Assembly (NCBI GenBank): GCA_013396755.1 | Contig: VWZF01005181.1 | Location: forward strand, 434,001-498,000 | Reading direction: 5' to 3' | Length of the DNA stretch: 64,000 bases | Origin: Sclerurus mexicanus | Lineage: Eukaryota; Chordata; Aves; Passeriformes; Furnariidae | Shown here: piece by piece, positions 27,003-39,430 of the stretch | Layout: the number at the start of each line of letters is the position of its first letter | Position numbering within the stretch: the stretch's first letter is position 1 | Position numbers and translations under genes: made by a program | Notes under the pieces: model-generated | Seen by the model: the letters and a program-made list of their open reading frames with translations, nothing else | What the model was told of the DNA's origin: nothing | Database searches by the model: none

Positions 27003-28380
27003 CCTTTAAAGAATATTTAGACAAGGTTTAAGTCAACAGAGGATGCTCATTTTAGAGTACTTTAACGAAACTTACCAAAATAATCTCTGAGTAATTTTTT
27101 GAACTCATGGAAGACTGGTGAAGAATGAACGTGGAATCTCCCTTGCAAAAATAAAAAAAAAAAAAAAATTGGAAAATGAGGATATGAGTAATTATAACCC
27201 ATTCAATCTCTACAGATATTCTTAAATTATCTTTTTGAAAGGAACTCTTTTCTTCATGGAAGACAATAACACAATTAAAATGTAGGTGAATAACTCCGTG
27301 GGAAATAAGTCACATCATAGCAATACAATTCCCTTCTTCATCAGATTGTGATAAGTGATTCAGTGGAAAATGGTATGTGGGATATATCTTTAACAAAGAA
27401 TCTGATATTTCCTAGCATTGCTTTCTCAAAAGATATTGGAAAAGGGTAGTCCTGATATGATGACTATAACGGGAATGCACAGCTTGCTAAAAGATTCTCT
27501 CTAAATGCTAGGGAATTTCGAGTAGATATCTACAGGGACCTGTTCTACACTCCGATCTTTTATTATTTTCACTAGTATCTTGTACAATGAAAGACAGAAT
27601 ACAGTTACATCGCTTGTGGGTGACACTAAAACACAAGGGTTTGGTTTCAAGCACTTCGAAAGGCAAAACTGTAATTCAAAGACTTCATAAATTGAAGAAA
27701 TGGCTTTGTGTCAATAAGACTGAAATAATAGGTGCAGTCAGAAACAGAGCAGTTACAAAGTTCAGAATACATTCTAGGAGTTATAATGGATTACAGTCTT
27801 AGGTTATAGTTATAAGCAAGGAATGTAATGGTGTTGCCAAAAAAAAGACAGGTCTTATTTTGGAGTGTACTAACAGAAGTGTCACATTAGAAATAAAAGG
27901 TATCTGCATTTGCTCTGATAATCATGGCTGTCGCCATAACTGGGCAAATAATTCTGGACACCACACTCTACAGAAGATGTATCATATAGAAATACTCACG
28001 AGGGAAGCAGCTACAATGATAAGAGGTCTATGAAGCATAACATAGAGAAAAGTTTGAAAAAACACTGCTTAATTATCCCATAAATCACTTGCAGGAAATA
28101 CAGGTCTTTTATATATAATCCCGATATTTTTAAGTTGTGAAGAATTAGGATCAGTGGCCCACAATGATGTCAAAAATAGATTTGCTTAACTTCTGAATTC
28201 TGTGTGTTCAGAAATTGCAGTGGTTTACACAGCAGCATTCTGGTAAACTCCTTAACCAGCAATTTTAAGAACAGTTTAAATATGGTAAGGATGATTTAAG
28301 TGTTCTTGATTCTTCCTTCATGCAGGGAGTTTGACTAAGTGCTCTCTTGAGATCCCTTCCGTCCCGTGTTTCTGTGATAC
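27003..28380 (+). mobile_element. Old CR1 LINE copy, RT region to 3' end
   Basis: This stretch follows the order of an old amniote-type CR1 from the middle of ORF2 to the 3' end. Landmarks: 'aaagaatatttagacaag' (27007), 'ttagagtact' (27053), 'gaactcatggaagactggtgaag' in two blocks (27102-27124), 'gagtaattataa' (27187), 'gggatatatctttaac' (27379), 'acagggacctgttct' (27531), 'gttgccaaaaaaaagaca' (27833), 'actgggcaaataattctgga' (27939), 'gcagctacaatgataagagg' (28008), 'caattttaagaacagttta' (28260) and the tail 'tttgactaagtgctctcttg' to 'tttctgtgatac'. Part of the reverse transcriptase can be glimpsed in a 71-codon frame at 27587-27802 (LHKLKKWLCVNKTEI). There are many stops, frame shifts and a 16-base A insertion (27153-27168). 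The copy is dead and clearly older than the one at 30227. The 5' limit is approximate. Confidence 0.8.
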
Positions 28381-30226
28381 TAATTTATAAGGAACTCTAA
28401 AAAAAATGGGTCATTCTATTAATTCTTTATACATCAAATGAAAATGCTAGAGATGTGAATAACTCCATATGCTAGGATACAAAAACTTTATAAAAGCTGT
28501 CTTGCCGTAATCTTGTAGTCTAACAAAGAGCATTTTCAAGATACATTAGTTCAATTAAAATTAAAAAAGAATCAAGGAAAGTATCAGAATGCCTACTTTA
28601 TTTCTTAAAGTTCAGGTGCTAAGAATCGCATTTCACTTGGATGCTGGGAAATAATAGATTATTTCTTTCTCTTAATCAAAATCAATTGGCATTTGTCAGT
28701 TCTCTCTTCTTGCAAGTCATATTTTGTCTAATAATGTTCTTTGAGCCTGAGTTGTGTGCTGTAGGTTCACTAGATCATATCTACTCCAAATAAGAGGGTA
28801 AGAGTCACAATTCCATCTTCACATCTATCACGAGAAGAAAATTCTACTTTCTCATTACACCTTTTACACTTCGGAGTGAAAGTCTTCTGAGTCTTTAAAG
28901 GAGGTTGACTTGACCTGTTTTTTTGTGGGGTTCCTGTAGTCAGATTCCTGTTCTTGACACCCATGTGAGTAAGACTCAGGCTTTCTGCCTTTTAGATAAG
29001 TACTGACACTGGAGTTATTTCTGTATTTACAAAACAACAGTGTCCTAAGGACAATGAATTTAGTCTTTAGATTGTGAGCGTAGATCAGAAATCACATGCA
29101 TAGGCTGCAATTATCTTGTTTGGGAGAGATTTCCTGGAAATTGCACATAAAAATGAACCTATCCATTGGCCTATCCTTTTTTTATAAAGTTATAGACAAG
29201 ACTGTCGTGTTTGGTACTTGCATCTAGATTTTCTGCTGCTAGGAATCAGCATGGATTTCACATGAGGAAAGACAATTTATACTTAACTACTTCCAAGATC
29301 CTTAGGAGAATGTTGTTTGCTCTTACAGATGTATAAATCAGAGGAAGAAAAACTGGATTTGAATCTTTAAAACCCTGCAGTGAAACAGTTAAATCTGTAT
29401 GTAGCCTTAGATTTCAGTTTAGAAATTACTACTTGGGATGATTAAAACATGCTAACAAACAGCCGCTATTGGGCTTTTTCAAGTCTGTATGCTTATTAAA
29501 ACCAGAGAGCATGTGAAACAATGATACAGTTCCTTAACTAACAGTTTATGTAGCATGAAGGAAAATACCATTTTATCAGTCTTGATGAAACCTAATTGCT
29601 CTTTGACTGTGATCACATTAACTGCTTTGTGCTCCTAGAGTTACACTTTAAAGGTGAATTCCTGAGTGCATTAATAAGCTTAATATCAGTCTTGTTGAGA
29701 AGAAATATTTAGTGAGTTGTGTTGATCAAACATAATTTTGATCACTTATACTTGGTATTAGACCTGATTAAATTCCACAGAAGTCATCCTCCTGACAACA
29801 ACCTTTTTTTCTGCTCACACAAAAAAAAAAGAAATCCTTGGATCCCAACTGTGCCTGTAATGAAGGTGAATTGTGTTTAATGACTTAAAGAGTGCCATTT
29901 TGTGCTTAACAGTTTACATATTGCAAATTACTCTGTAAATACTCTGTTCCTAGATCAAATTAATTGTATAGGAAGTTGTGCTGAGAGGGAGTGAATTTTC
30001 TTTGCTGCTTTAGCTCCCGTAGTCTGGAAGCTTAAAATGCTTTTCTTGTATGTTATACTTCTCACGGCTCAGTTGCTTCATTTAAAAATAATTAATTAAA
30101 TAAAATGTTTCTTAATCAATATGGTACCTAGATAAGCATGCCAGGTCAAAACACAAAGGACCTCTTGGTTCTGAAGCATTGGATGAGCTACTTTTTTATT
30201 ATTAACTTCTAAACTGTACCAATTTT
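28381..30226. other. Gene-free stretch between two CR1 copies
   Basis: No open frame above 64 codons. A short block around 29246-29300, with 'aatcagcatggattt', resembles an internal CR1 ORF2 segment and could be another fossil fragment. A10 run at 29821-29830. Otherwise AT-rich with nothing identified. Confidence 0.55.
29240..29300 (+). mobile_element. Possible CR1 internal fragment
   Basis: The block 'aatcagcatggatttcac' followed by a 'gaaagacaattta' segment is like the CR1 ORF2 region just before the reverse-transcriptase catalytic part ('agtcagcatggattca...'). Only about 60 bases match and the flanks do not clearly extend the match, so this is weak. Confidence 0.3.
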
Positions 30227-30992
30227 ATGAGTTCAACAAGGTAAAGTGACAGGCCTTGCACTTGGGTTGCAACAACCCCATGCAGCACTACAGACTGGGG
30301 ACAGTGGCTGGAAAATTGGTCAAGGAAAAAGGACCCTGGGCACTGACAGCCAGCTGAACATTAGCCAGCAGTGTGCTGTGGCTAAGAAAGGCAAGGATGT
30401 TCTGACCTGTATCAGCAGTAGTGTGGCCAGCAGGACCAGGACAATGATTGTCCCTCTGTACTTGAAACTGGTGAGGCCACACCTTGAGTCCTGTGTTCAG
30501 TTCTGGACCCCCCACTGCAAGAAAGACATTGAGGGGCTAGAGCAAGTCCAGAGAAGGGCAACAAAACCGGGAAAGGGTGTGGAGCACAAGTCTAATGAAG
30601 AGTGGCTGAGGGAGCTGTGGGTGTTTAGCCTGGAGACAAAGAGATTCAGGGAGGACCTTACTGGTCTCTACAACTACCTGAAAGGAGGTTGTAGTGCGAT
30701 GGAGGTTGGCCTCTTTTTCCAAATGACAGGACAAGAGGAAATGGCCTCAAGTTGCACCAAATTTAGATTGGATATTAGAAAAAATATCTACACGGAAAGA
30801 GTTATCAAGCATTGGGATAGACTGCCAAGGGAAGTGGTTGAGACTCCATCCCTGGAAGCATTTAATAAAGGTGTAGATGTGGCACTTAAAGACATGGCTT
30901 AGTGGTGAACTTGGCAGTGCTGGATTCATGGTTGGACTCAAAGGTCTTTTCCAATCTAAATCTTTGTATGACTCCGTGATTTCTATGACTCT
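30227..30992 (+). mobile_element. Avian CR1 LINE, 5'-truncated, ORF2 C-terminus to tail
   Basis: A 766-bp copy that starts in the ORF2 reverse-transcriptase region ('gttcaacaagg...cttgca cttggg') and runs through the stop ('gacatggcttagtggtgaacttggcagtgctgg', in two blocks) to the terminal 'aaaggtcttttccaatctaaat' and a decayed ATTCTATG tail. A 218-codon frame (30246-30902) carries CR1 motifs in order: LVRPHLESCVQFW (res. 75-87), VQRRATK (101-107), LRELWVFSLE (121-130), LYNYLKGGC (141-149), FRLDIRKN (173-180), HWDRLPREVVETPSLEAF (189-206). Residues 1 to about 32 are out of the CR1 frame, and residues about 160-172 are frame-shifted between two deletions that together restore the frame. Upstream catalytic palm motifs are missing. 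The element cannot be autonomous; the frame is a fossil, not a host gene. Confidence 0.93.
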
Positions 30993-33900
30993 CTTGATAA
31001 CAGAGATTATTTTCTCTATTCTCCATTACCCAAAAGACATTTTGCTGAAAGCTGTTACTATCTGTTCAGATGAACCCAGACTGAAGGTAGAGCTGAAAAC
31101 TTAGTTGTGGTACTTACATGATCTTTAAGGAAAAGCTCCAGGCCACTGATTTTGGATCTGTATAAAATCACATAAGTCACTGATGACTAAAACCAGTTTT
31201 CATGTTCAGTGATAGGGAGGTGAGCCAGGTTCCCAGAGGACACGAAAACATTTCGTTTGGAAAATATCCCCAGAAACCTCTGCAATCTCCTACCTTACCA
31301 GCAATTTTTGTGTTCAGCCAGTGTTCCGACTTTCACTGTGCTGTTTCTGGCAGTGACCCATTTATCAAGAGCTCTGTCAAATGCAAGTCTTTAATAGTTT
31401 GGCTGAACTGTAGTGTACTAGTCTGCAAGTGTATAGTGCAATGCTGACCTGAGCTTCTGATTACATGAGACTGGAGCTTCCAGTGACATCTATTCCAAAA
31501 GAACTCAGAACAGGAAGCCCGTGATTGATATATTGATTAGTCTCACACCAGAAACTGGCTTTAAGAGAAGAATGAAGAAAGTACAGGCTCAAGCAGATTT
31601 GAGTGAGGCAGGAATGACCAAAACTAGAAGTGGAACAGCTTACTCTGAGTACTTTGTGAGAATCTAGCAACTGATCTAAGCAGAGACTTCTGGAAGTAAA
31701 CCATCTTGCAGGGTGTACACAGTGTCACATCGATCTAGCTTAATTATGCAATATTTTTCAAAATGTATTTTGTGTATGGAAATTCTTGCCACAATTTGAA
31801 CTTCCTTTATAGTGATCTGAAATAAAAGCTGACTTGTAAATGCCAAAGAAAGTTGCAGAATTATTAAAAATACTGACAGGTTCTTTACCATTGCAGTGAT
31901 GTCTGCATGGGAGTTTGCACTAGTTTACCATATATCGAGTAATATAGAAAGAAAAGCCCAAAAGATTGAATAGCTTCTTGTTAAGTGAACATTGTCTCTT
32001 TCATGTGGTGAAAGTGACAGGGTCCAGAAGAATCAATTGTATGTCATCATGTAATTAAGGATTTTATCATACCATATATCCACAAGAAGATCATGAAAAA
32101 GTTGCACAAACAAATTTAGTTTTAGTATTTTGTAACTTTCAAAGTTCTTGTCTTTAGAATCTAGAGGATACTCTTCTAAGGTATGCTTTTTTAGGTAATT
32201 TTAATTTATCATCCTCTGTGGTCATTTTATATTTCTGTTACTCTCTGAAATGGATTCAATCCCTTTTCAAAAATAGCTGTACTCATTGACTATAAGATTT
32301 ATATTTACATTGTATAGATAAGGGCCACACAAAGAATACAAACAAAAAAGGGTTATAACTGTGGTACTGAGCTACAGCAGTAGTGAGGTAAAACAGATTG
32401 GCTTAATTGCAAGAGCTTTGTATGATGAGTTTCTGGTGGGAGACTATCTTATTGCTTAGCCAGCTGTTGTGAGTTTGCCCTGCATGTGAGAGAGATGACA
32501 CAGCTCATTTACTCTTCAGAGCCCTGTGGTGTGGCGTTGGGAGCTGGCATACCTTTCTTACCACAACCTCAAAGGTGGGGGTTAATCCTAAACAGATTTC
32601 TGTGCTCCCCACACTCCTTTCCTTTTTTTTTTTCCCGTGCTCTTTTTTAGCACAAACAGCAAGCTTTACTAAAATATGTAACTTTAATTGGAAATCACTC
32701 TGCTGTAGAAGATGATGGAAGGCTGCTAGGGCTGTAAGTAATCCAGTTTCTATCTATCTTATCAGACTGTATCAGTTGTTGTTTTATTTGGTGCCCTTCC
32801 AATACGATCAGTCATATATTTGGCTGTGAAAGTTATTGTGGAACACTTTAAGTTGTCATATGTCTTTTTTATTTGAAACGTGAGAGAAATCAAGATGAGT
32901 AAATTGGAAGGTGGTAGAAAGTTGAAGTCTACAGATCTTATGTTAAACTGTTGCTTAGCTGTGAACTGTTGCTTGTTGAGCTGTTGCTATTGGCCCCCTG
33001 AGAGGTGGATGCATTTCAGCAAGAATAGATGCAAGCTTTTTCTGCTAGATGTCTGATGTGTAGCTTTTGTTGCATACATTTTTGTTTTCCTTGTTACTGA
33101 CATCAGCAGAGGCATGATGTGTTCTAGCAGTGTAGGACCTGTAAAGCAAGTGATGATGCAAGTGCATGAAGAAAAACATATTGATCATAGATTTAGTAGA
33201 AACTGGCTAAATTCTTAGTGAGAAATAAATTAAACCTCTATTTTATTGGTCATCTCATACCTTTAATTATAATGTTATAAGTTGAAATATAGGTATCAAT
33301 AAAAGTGCTGGTATATTACTGAGTCATATGGTACTAATCCTGATGGGGAGCTAATCTTGGGTCACTTCTTCAGGATATGTTTGCAAGAGTGGGCATCAGG
33401 ATGGCTTTGAGCCATAAGGGCTGGTGGTGCAAAGGAGAGACCAGAGCATACAGAACAAGGGGTGCATTACTGATACTGCATCTTCTGCTGATTTTAAGCC
33501 TGATGATTGCTATCATTCAGATATAAAGCTCCTTCCCAGAGCTGGCAAACTATTACCATCACTGTTTGCAGATATGAGCCTGCAGTGCTTGTGGAACAGC
33601 TCTGCTGCACCTGTGCACATCAGTGCTTGTGTTAAGCTGGCATCAATGCCCATCAGTTTAAACAGCTCTGCTGTGATACAAGATGGATTTCACTTGTGCA
33701 CACTGTAATTTCCAGAGATTTTTGTGTCATAAACAAGACTAACATTGATGTTGTGCGCCTTTGGATTTCAATTGCATTAGTGTTAATTCCTTATAACTAA
33801 AATTCTCCTTTCTAAACTTACAGAGCTAGTGTGTTTAGTAATTTATGTTCTTACAGGTTGGAAACTGTCAAACATCAGACTCATAATTTAGAGGTGTCTA

Positions 33901-34531
33901 TTTTTAGGGGACAGAGCTTTCTGTGCTGCTTGGACACCTGTCAGTTGCCTTACTGCTTACTGCTGTGTGTGTAGGCTTTGCCATATGAGTTAATACATTA
34001 ATTTTGAAATTGATAAAAACTTTCTTAATGACTGACAGCACCCATCTGCATGGTCAGGTAGATAAAGGGTTTGCAATATGCTCTGTAATTTGTGCAAAGA
34101 GAGCCACAGGACAATCTAAGCATAACTGACAGCCACCATTAATGCCAATGTCGGCTACTGTTCAGCCGATACATGGGTTACGGTCAAGTACAAATAGTTG
34201 ATAAACTGAAATGTAAGTTGCTTCTCCCAAAATGCTTTACTTTTTACTGATGGCATAAAGCTCTGCAAAAATAATTTGATTACGTGCTGGAAAGTCCGGG
34301 CAAGAAATTATGTTTTTCTACCCTAAGTAGTCAAAGAAAGAGTTCAAATGGTCCCTGTGAGCAGCACAAGGACTAACTGGCCTATGCTTGCTGGGCTGTG
34401 AGCATGGTTGAGTCAGCTGCTGTGGATTTACCGATTCCTCTGCCCTCATCACAGGGTGGCTGGCCAGGACTGGGACCTCATATGCCTCCAGGGTAATATG
34501 TAGTTTGTTAAGGATCACCTGTTTTTCAGGA

Positions 34532-34588
34532 GTTTCCTTCTTTTTTTTTTCTCTCTTTTTTTCTTCCTTTTTTGTTTTTTTCCTTTCT
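34532..34588. repeat. Polypyrimidine tract
   Basis: Almost entirely T and C on the plus strand over about 57 bases. The Lys/Glu-rich minus-strand open frame (34318-34608) across it is a composition artefact. Confidence 0.85.
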
Positions 34589-35598
34589 GTGCCAAAGTTT
34601 GGTGGCATAAATTCTTTTAGTCTTCCGCTTTAAGTCCTCAGGGCTTTTATTTTACTAGATATCTAGAAGGGAATCTTCTGGCTGAGTGAGGTCTGAAAAA
34701 CCAGGCGTACATGATTTGGCTGAGATTTGGGAGTCTGATTACTGCCTTGGAATCTGATATTGGCCCCTGTGCCTTTCTCCAAATCCATTCTGCGATCATC
34801 TGAGGGTCTGCAGTGTGCACTGTTGCTTAAGGGAGTAAGGGCAGCATCACTGATGCATTGAGGCCTGTGAGTTTATTACTGCTGGCTTATGCAAATGTTC
34901 TTTGTGAAATAATTTGGTTCCTTCTTAAAAGGAAAACAAAGTCAGTCATACTGCATCCTGTGCTCACTGTGTGTGGCTTCCCAGTTTCATAATACAGGTC
35001 TCCCTTCCTGCTCTGTAATCGAGCCTCAGCTCCTCACCCTGCCTGGTAGTGAAGCACTGTTTCATTACTGCCCTTGTCACACAAGCAAGGAAGTGGAGGA
35101 GCCCACATGGCTATTGATCTTTTTCAGGAACTTGCAATTCCGCTTGCTCAGGTTGGAGTTAACTTGCCTGAGATCAGGCAGACCTGAACGCTTTTATTTG
35201 CTCATGGCTCTTCCTCTGCCCAGTAATAGCAGATAATGGAAAATCGGCTGCATCCTCACTCTGCCAGTAATAAATTTCTGCTCCTGAACAATCCAGACTA
35301 CCTCCAGGAGCAAATAAAACATTAGCCTTCAAACTCTTCTCTGTCTTTTGACTATGTCCAGAGCTCTCTGATCAACAAAACAATTTATTTTTTCTTTTTC
35401 TCTTCTCCCCAAAGTGAAAAGCATTGTGCTTCTGCCTCTGAAGTGACTCAGTAGTATGCAAAAATATGCTAGTTCTCAGGTTTTAGATTTCAGTGTTGTA
35501 GAGAGGAGGCACCATTATTAAGTCTTCAAGGCAAAAGACCTTATGACCAAAGTATTTAGCAGCCAGTGGAGTTTTCTCAGACCATTAGAAATTAATAC

Positions 35599-35752
35599 TT
35601 TTTTTTTTTTTTGCGATACATGAGAAGTATGTTGAATAGAAAAATTAGTCAGGTTCTGTATTGACAAGTCTTAACTATTCACTTTGGCCTTTTCATTGCT
35701 CCTGTTTTTAAATGCAATGGTTCCTTCTGTTTTACTCTTTTTTTTTTTTTTT
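35599..35752. repeat. Two T14-15 homopolymer runs
   Basis: T runs at 35599-35612 and 35738-35752, about 125 bases apart. Each could be the complement of a poly(A) remnant, but no retroposon body is recognisable between or beyond them. Confidence 0.75.
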
Positions 35753-38652
35753 CCTGGCTTCTCTGAACAGATAGTGACTCATTGTACAGAGATCCTGAAC
35801 CCTGGCTCAGAAGGCACAAATGAAGGTTTTCTTGCATTGCTTATTTGTTTGGCAAGGGCAGAGTCAAGAGATAAACCTTGCTGTGAAAACCAAAAAGCCA
35901 TGGAGTTTTCTTGTCAGGTTGTGTGTCGGCACAAGACCATACAAGAAAGACAAGCTTTCAAAAATGTTCCTGATTTATAAGGGAGGGGAGAGAATTAAGT
36001 GAAATAGTATGTAGATTGAAGGTATCTCGGGGGACAGAACAAATTGTAGAGAGCAGTTACCAGAATGAAAACTAGGGTTGTCTCCAGGGTGAAAAAAAAC
36101 GAAGTATAATTGACACCTAGGTCTTGAGGAAAGTAAGGATAGTAAGAGTGGAGAATACCTTAAGGGTATATACTTATATGAATGAAAGGTTGCCGATCTT
36201 CATAATTACAGCCACAACATATTAGTAAACTCTAGCACAAAATTGGCAAAGGATGCTTGAACTGCCTTCAAATATAAGAATTGCTAAGAATTTGTGGTTG
36301 CAGTGGTGTTGGGTCGAGTTTCTGGCATACACCTATTTGTGATGGCTATGATTTGCTCTGATGCATCTCTGCTGGCCACTGGCATGATGCAATTACAATG
36401 ACTATACTGGTTCAGTTGATGTCTGCTTTCCTGAGAAAAACTGTCACTATTCCCAGTCACAAATTACTGTTACTGGTAGGCACTGACTGACAAGTGCAGC
36501 AAGGTTCCTGACCACACCAGCTTTCATCTAAAACTAATGAATGAAAATATCATTGTATAAAGAGATGCAGAGGGTGGTGTGTCACATCATGTTGTGATCA
36601 GAGTGGTAATATCAATAGGGAAAGGCCTAGATTATCATTTAGAAATCTGGTGGCAACAACACATATTTAAATGAAGAAAGGCTTGTGAGTCTCCTATCCT
36701 GACATAAGAAGAGAATTATAGAAAACAACAGCCCTATATATATATAATTTATCTGTGCTAACAGACTTGTGACTACTGCAGCCATTCATCCTTAGCTGTG
36801 TTTCTTGGAGCCTTTCACATTGGTGTTAGGAACTGTGAAAACACAGTGTGTGGGGGAAATCTTTCATTTCTGAGACTTTAGATTTGCAGTTGATTAAGCA
36901 TTGATCAAAAGCATGTTGATCGTGACTTAATGTTCTCCAGGCACTGATTGAGGGCATCTTTGGATCTGGAGCACACAGTGAGATGCAAACAGCAGAGACC
37001 TCACACAGCAGGAGAGTGTTGAACTCTGAGAAAACTAGATGGAGGTGCTCTACACATTGGGATGGTACAGACTGCTGTTCCCAGAGCAGGGAGACAGTAT
37101 GAGGACTCATTCTGCCTTCTTGCCAGCCCATTCTGGACTGACTGCGCAAGAGGAGCAGAAACGAGAAAATCACCTGGATTCTCTGAGGAAAGAGGGCACC
37201 TGTGTGCAGTGGCATGAAAAAGGGGTTTGTTGCTTACTCATCCAACCATGACATCCCATGCCAGGCTGTATCCCTTAGTGGTAGATGGCTGATGCACATG
37301 CCCGCTAGGGTGGATGCTTATAGTTTTACTGGTGAGAGGATTCAGCTTGACAACACCGGTCACACTTGCTGAGTAAACCTGACTGGTTTTGTTTCATGGC
37401 TTAATTACAGTAAATTGAAGAATTACAAGAGAGGAGGAAAGTAAGTGTGCACAAAAAGAAACACTGAAGCTGCATTATGTCTCTAGTCTCCTTCCGCTAA
37501 TGGATTTGATTCCTTAATGAAAACAGCTTGACTTGAGAGAAGATGGACCGGGAGTGGGGCATATGCAGCCCAGCATAAACAGAGTCAACTGGCCCATGCA
37601 ACACCTTCTTGTTGCCACGGTGGAAAGGGTGACACCAATTGTGAACAAGGACAAATACTGAGTCACTGTTAAATGCTACCAGAGACCTGTCACTAGGGCG
37701 AAGGGCAGCATGTAAGAGCTGATTTGAAGTAAAATGGTTAAGGACCGTGTAGTCAAATGTATTGTGAGTTGGTGTGAGGGAGCTTCATATCCAGAGGTGA
37801 AATGAGCTATTGGTGACTGACTTTAAGTGGTCTGGTTCCAAAATCAGGGAATCAACAACAGCCTGAATATTACGAGGTTTGAAATCCAGACCAGAACCTT
37901 TTGATGTGTCATCTCATTTTTCATGTCTAATTGTCATAAAGAGTAGCAGAAGAAAAGCAGGAAGACCTTTGCTTGCTGCTCATACTGCTACAGAGGATCA
38001 GCTGCCAGTTAAATGGTGGGTTCTGAGCAGAAGCTCAGACTGGAAGGGATAAGATTAGAAAAGTGCTTCTAATATGAATGGCAGCTTTAAATGGGAGCTT
38101 TCCAGGCACACAGAGTGAAGAAAAGCTGAGGATGTACTAGAATAAGTCTGATTTTGTGGAGCGTGCAGGTCCTTTATGGATTCGTCACCTTGTGAGCTGA
38201 CCTGGATAAATGTTGCACACAAAACCAGTTCCTGGGATTCTATGTCCTTCCTCTCTGTCTATGACTTTCCGTTCAGTTCACTGTTTTTCCCTTATACAGA
38301 TGATGGTGGCTCAGCTCCCAGGAGAAAGAGCTGATACTAGTTATCATTTTATCATTGAACACAGCTGCTCTGAATTTTAATAGGTAAGTCTTCTGCATCT
38401 GCAAGTAACATATGGTTAGCACAGAGCTGCAGCTTTGAGAGTCTTTTCCTACTCACATCTCTATCAGGTGACTGTGGAATGGAAACCTGCCACTTCAGCA
38501 AAGGCATTTAAAGCAGACAAGCTGTGGGAAGATACACTGTGTAAACATGCTGTAGTTAGTCAGGTATCCTAACGCGTGCTTAATGTAATCTTTCAGACTT
38601 TACATTTGTGTACAGTAATATCCTCTAACATTCTGCTGTTAATGGATTAAGT

Positions 38653-38730
38653 GCTTCCAGGGTGGCACAATGGATAACATGTATATAGATCTGTAGTTAG
38701 CAGGAAAGGTCTTCACTCAAGCAGGAAAGC
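38653..38730 (+). pseudogene. tRNA-Arg-like pseudogene or tRNA-derived fragment
   Basis: The segment 38662-38678 (GTGGCACAATGGATAAC) differs by one base from the 5' part of vertebrate tRNA-Arg. It contains a perfect match to the Pol III A box TRGYNNARNNG at 38663-38673. A decayed B-box-like segment lies 46 bases downstream at 38709-38719 (GGTCTTCACTC), the normal spacing for a tRNA. The outer ends (GCTTCCA and GGAAAGC) could pair at five of seven positions. The anticodon arm is not recognisable and no T-run terminator follows closely. It is therefore a dead tRNA copy or the head of an unrecognised tRNA-derived SINE, not a working tRNA. Confidence 0.45.
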
Positions 38731-39350
38731 TCATTGAAATATCCAGCTTCTTCAAAAGGGCTGTATCATAACTGGAAGGTGAATTCTGGCTGCAACAACT
38801 ATGGTGTACCAACTTCACAGCTGAAAATAAAGCATCTGAAAAGGTTATTTGCATGGTCTTGCCACTCAGACCCATATCTCCAGGGCAGCTGCCCACATAT
38901 TCTTAGGATGTGGCTGTTCTTTTTAGAGCGTATTTGCCATTTCAATCACATCTATCTGCTATTGCATAAAAACAGGCATTGAATTTTCTTGCTGTCATGG
39001 AACAGGAGATTTTATGCAGCTGAAAGCAGCACCTCAGATATTTGAAAACAACTACCCATTGCCTTTAGCAGCATGTATGCAGCTCTGGCTCCAAGAGTTT
39101 GAATCACAGGAGATGGAGGCAGCAATGGTGATTGTTGTTTGGGGCAAAGACCAAGAGGTTATTCCTCTGAACTTTGACTAGTTACAATGTATGTTCATTA
39201 CCCTATTTATTAGAAATTGCTAATGGGAGACTTGTCTAGGTAAGCAAAATCTGCATGTAGGTAGAATAATGTTCAGGTTGACACACTGCATTGCACTGGC
39301 ATAATGACACATGGTTATAGCTGGCCTACATCTCTCTCAGCTCTATCTGC

Positions 39351-39430
39351 TCTGAGGCATAAAGAGGATAAGTGACTTGTACGAGGCCATTCAGCAGATC
39401 ACTCATGAAGCAAAAGAACACAGGGGTTTT
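39351..39430 (-). repeat. MIR SINE fragment
   Basis: On the plus strand the sequence reads as the complement of a MIR: 'tctgaggcataaagagg' then 'ataagtgacttgt', 'gaggccattcagcag' and a final 'acacaggggtt'. The MIR complement is 'actgaggcacagagaggttaagtgacttgcccaaggtcacacagc'. The middle block is the best preserved part. Ancient and inert. Confidence 0.65.

Larger units (their letters stand above)
30993..38652. other. Gene-free stretch
   Basis: The longest open frame is 129 codons (36826-37215, minus strand), without recognisable features. Contains a pyrimidine tract (34532-34588) and two T runs (35599-35612, 35738-35752). No RNA gene or identifiable repeat family seen in the remainder. Confidence 0.55.

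Noticed and set aside
30246..30902. 218-codon plus-strand open frame as a host gene
   Set aside because: Its sequence is the C-terminal part of CR1 ORF2 with frame shifts; it belongs to a truncated LINE copy.
34318..34608. Lys/Glu-rich minus-strand open frame
   Set aside because: The charged start is a translation of the polypyrimidine tract at 34532-34588.
36826..37215. 129-codon minus-strand open frame
   Set aside because: Overlaps a plus-strand open frame, and shows no domain.
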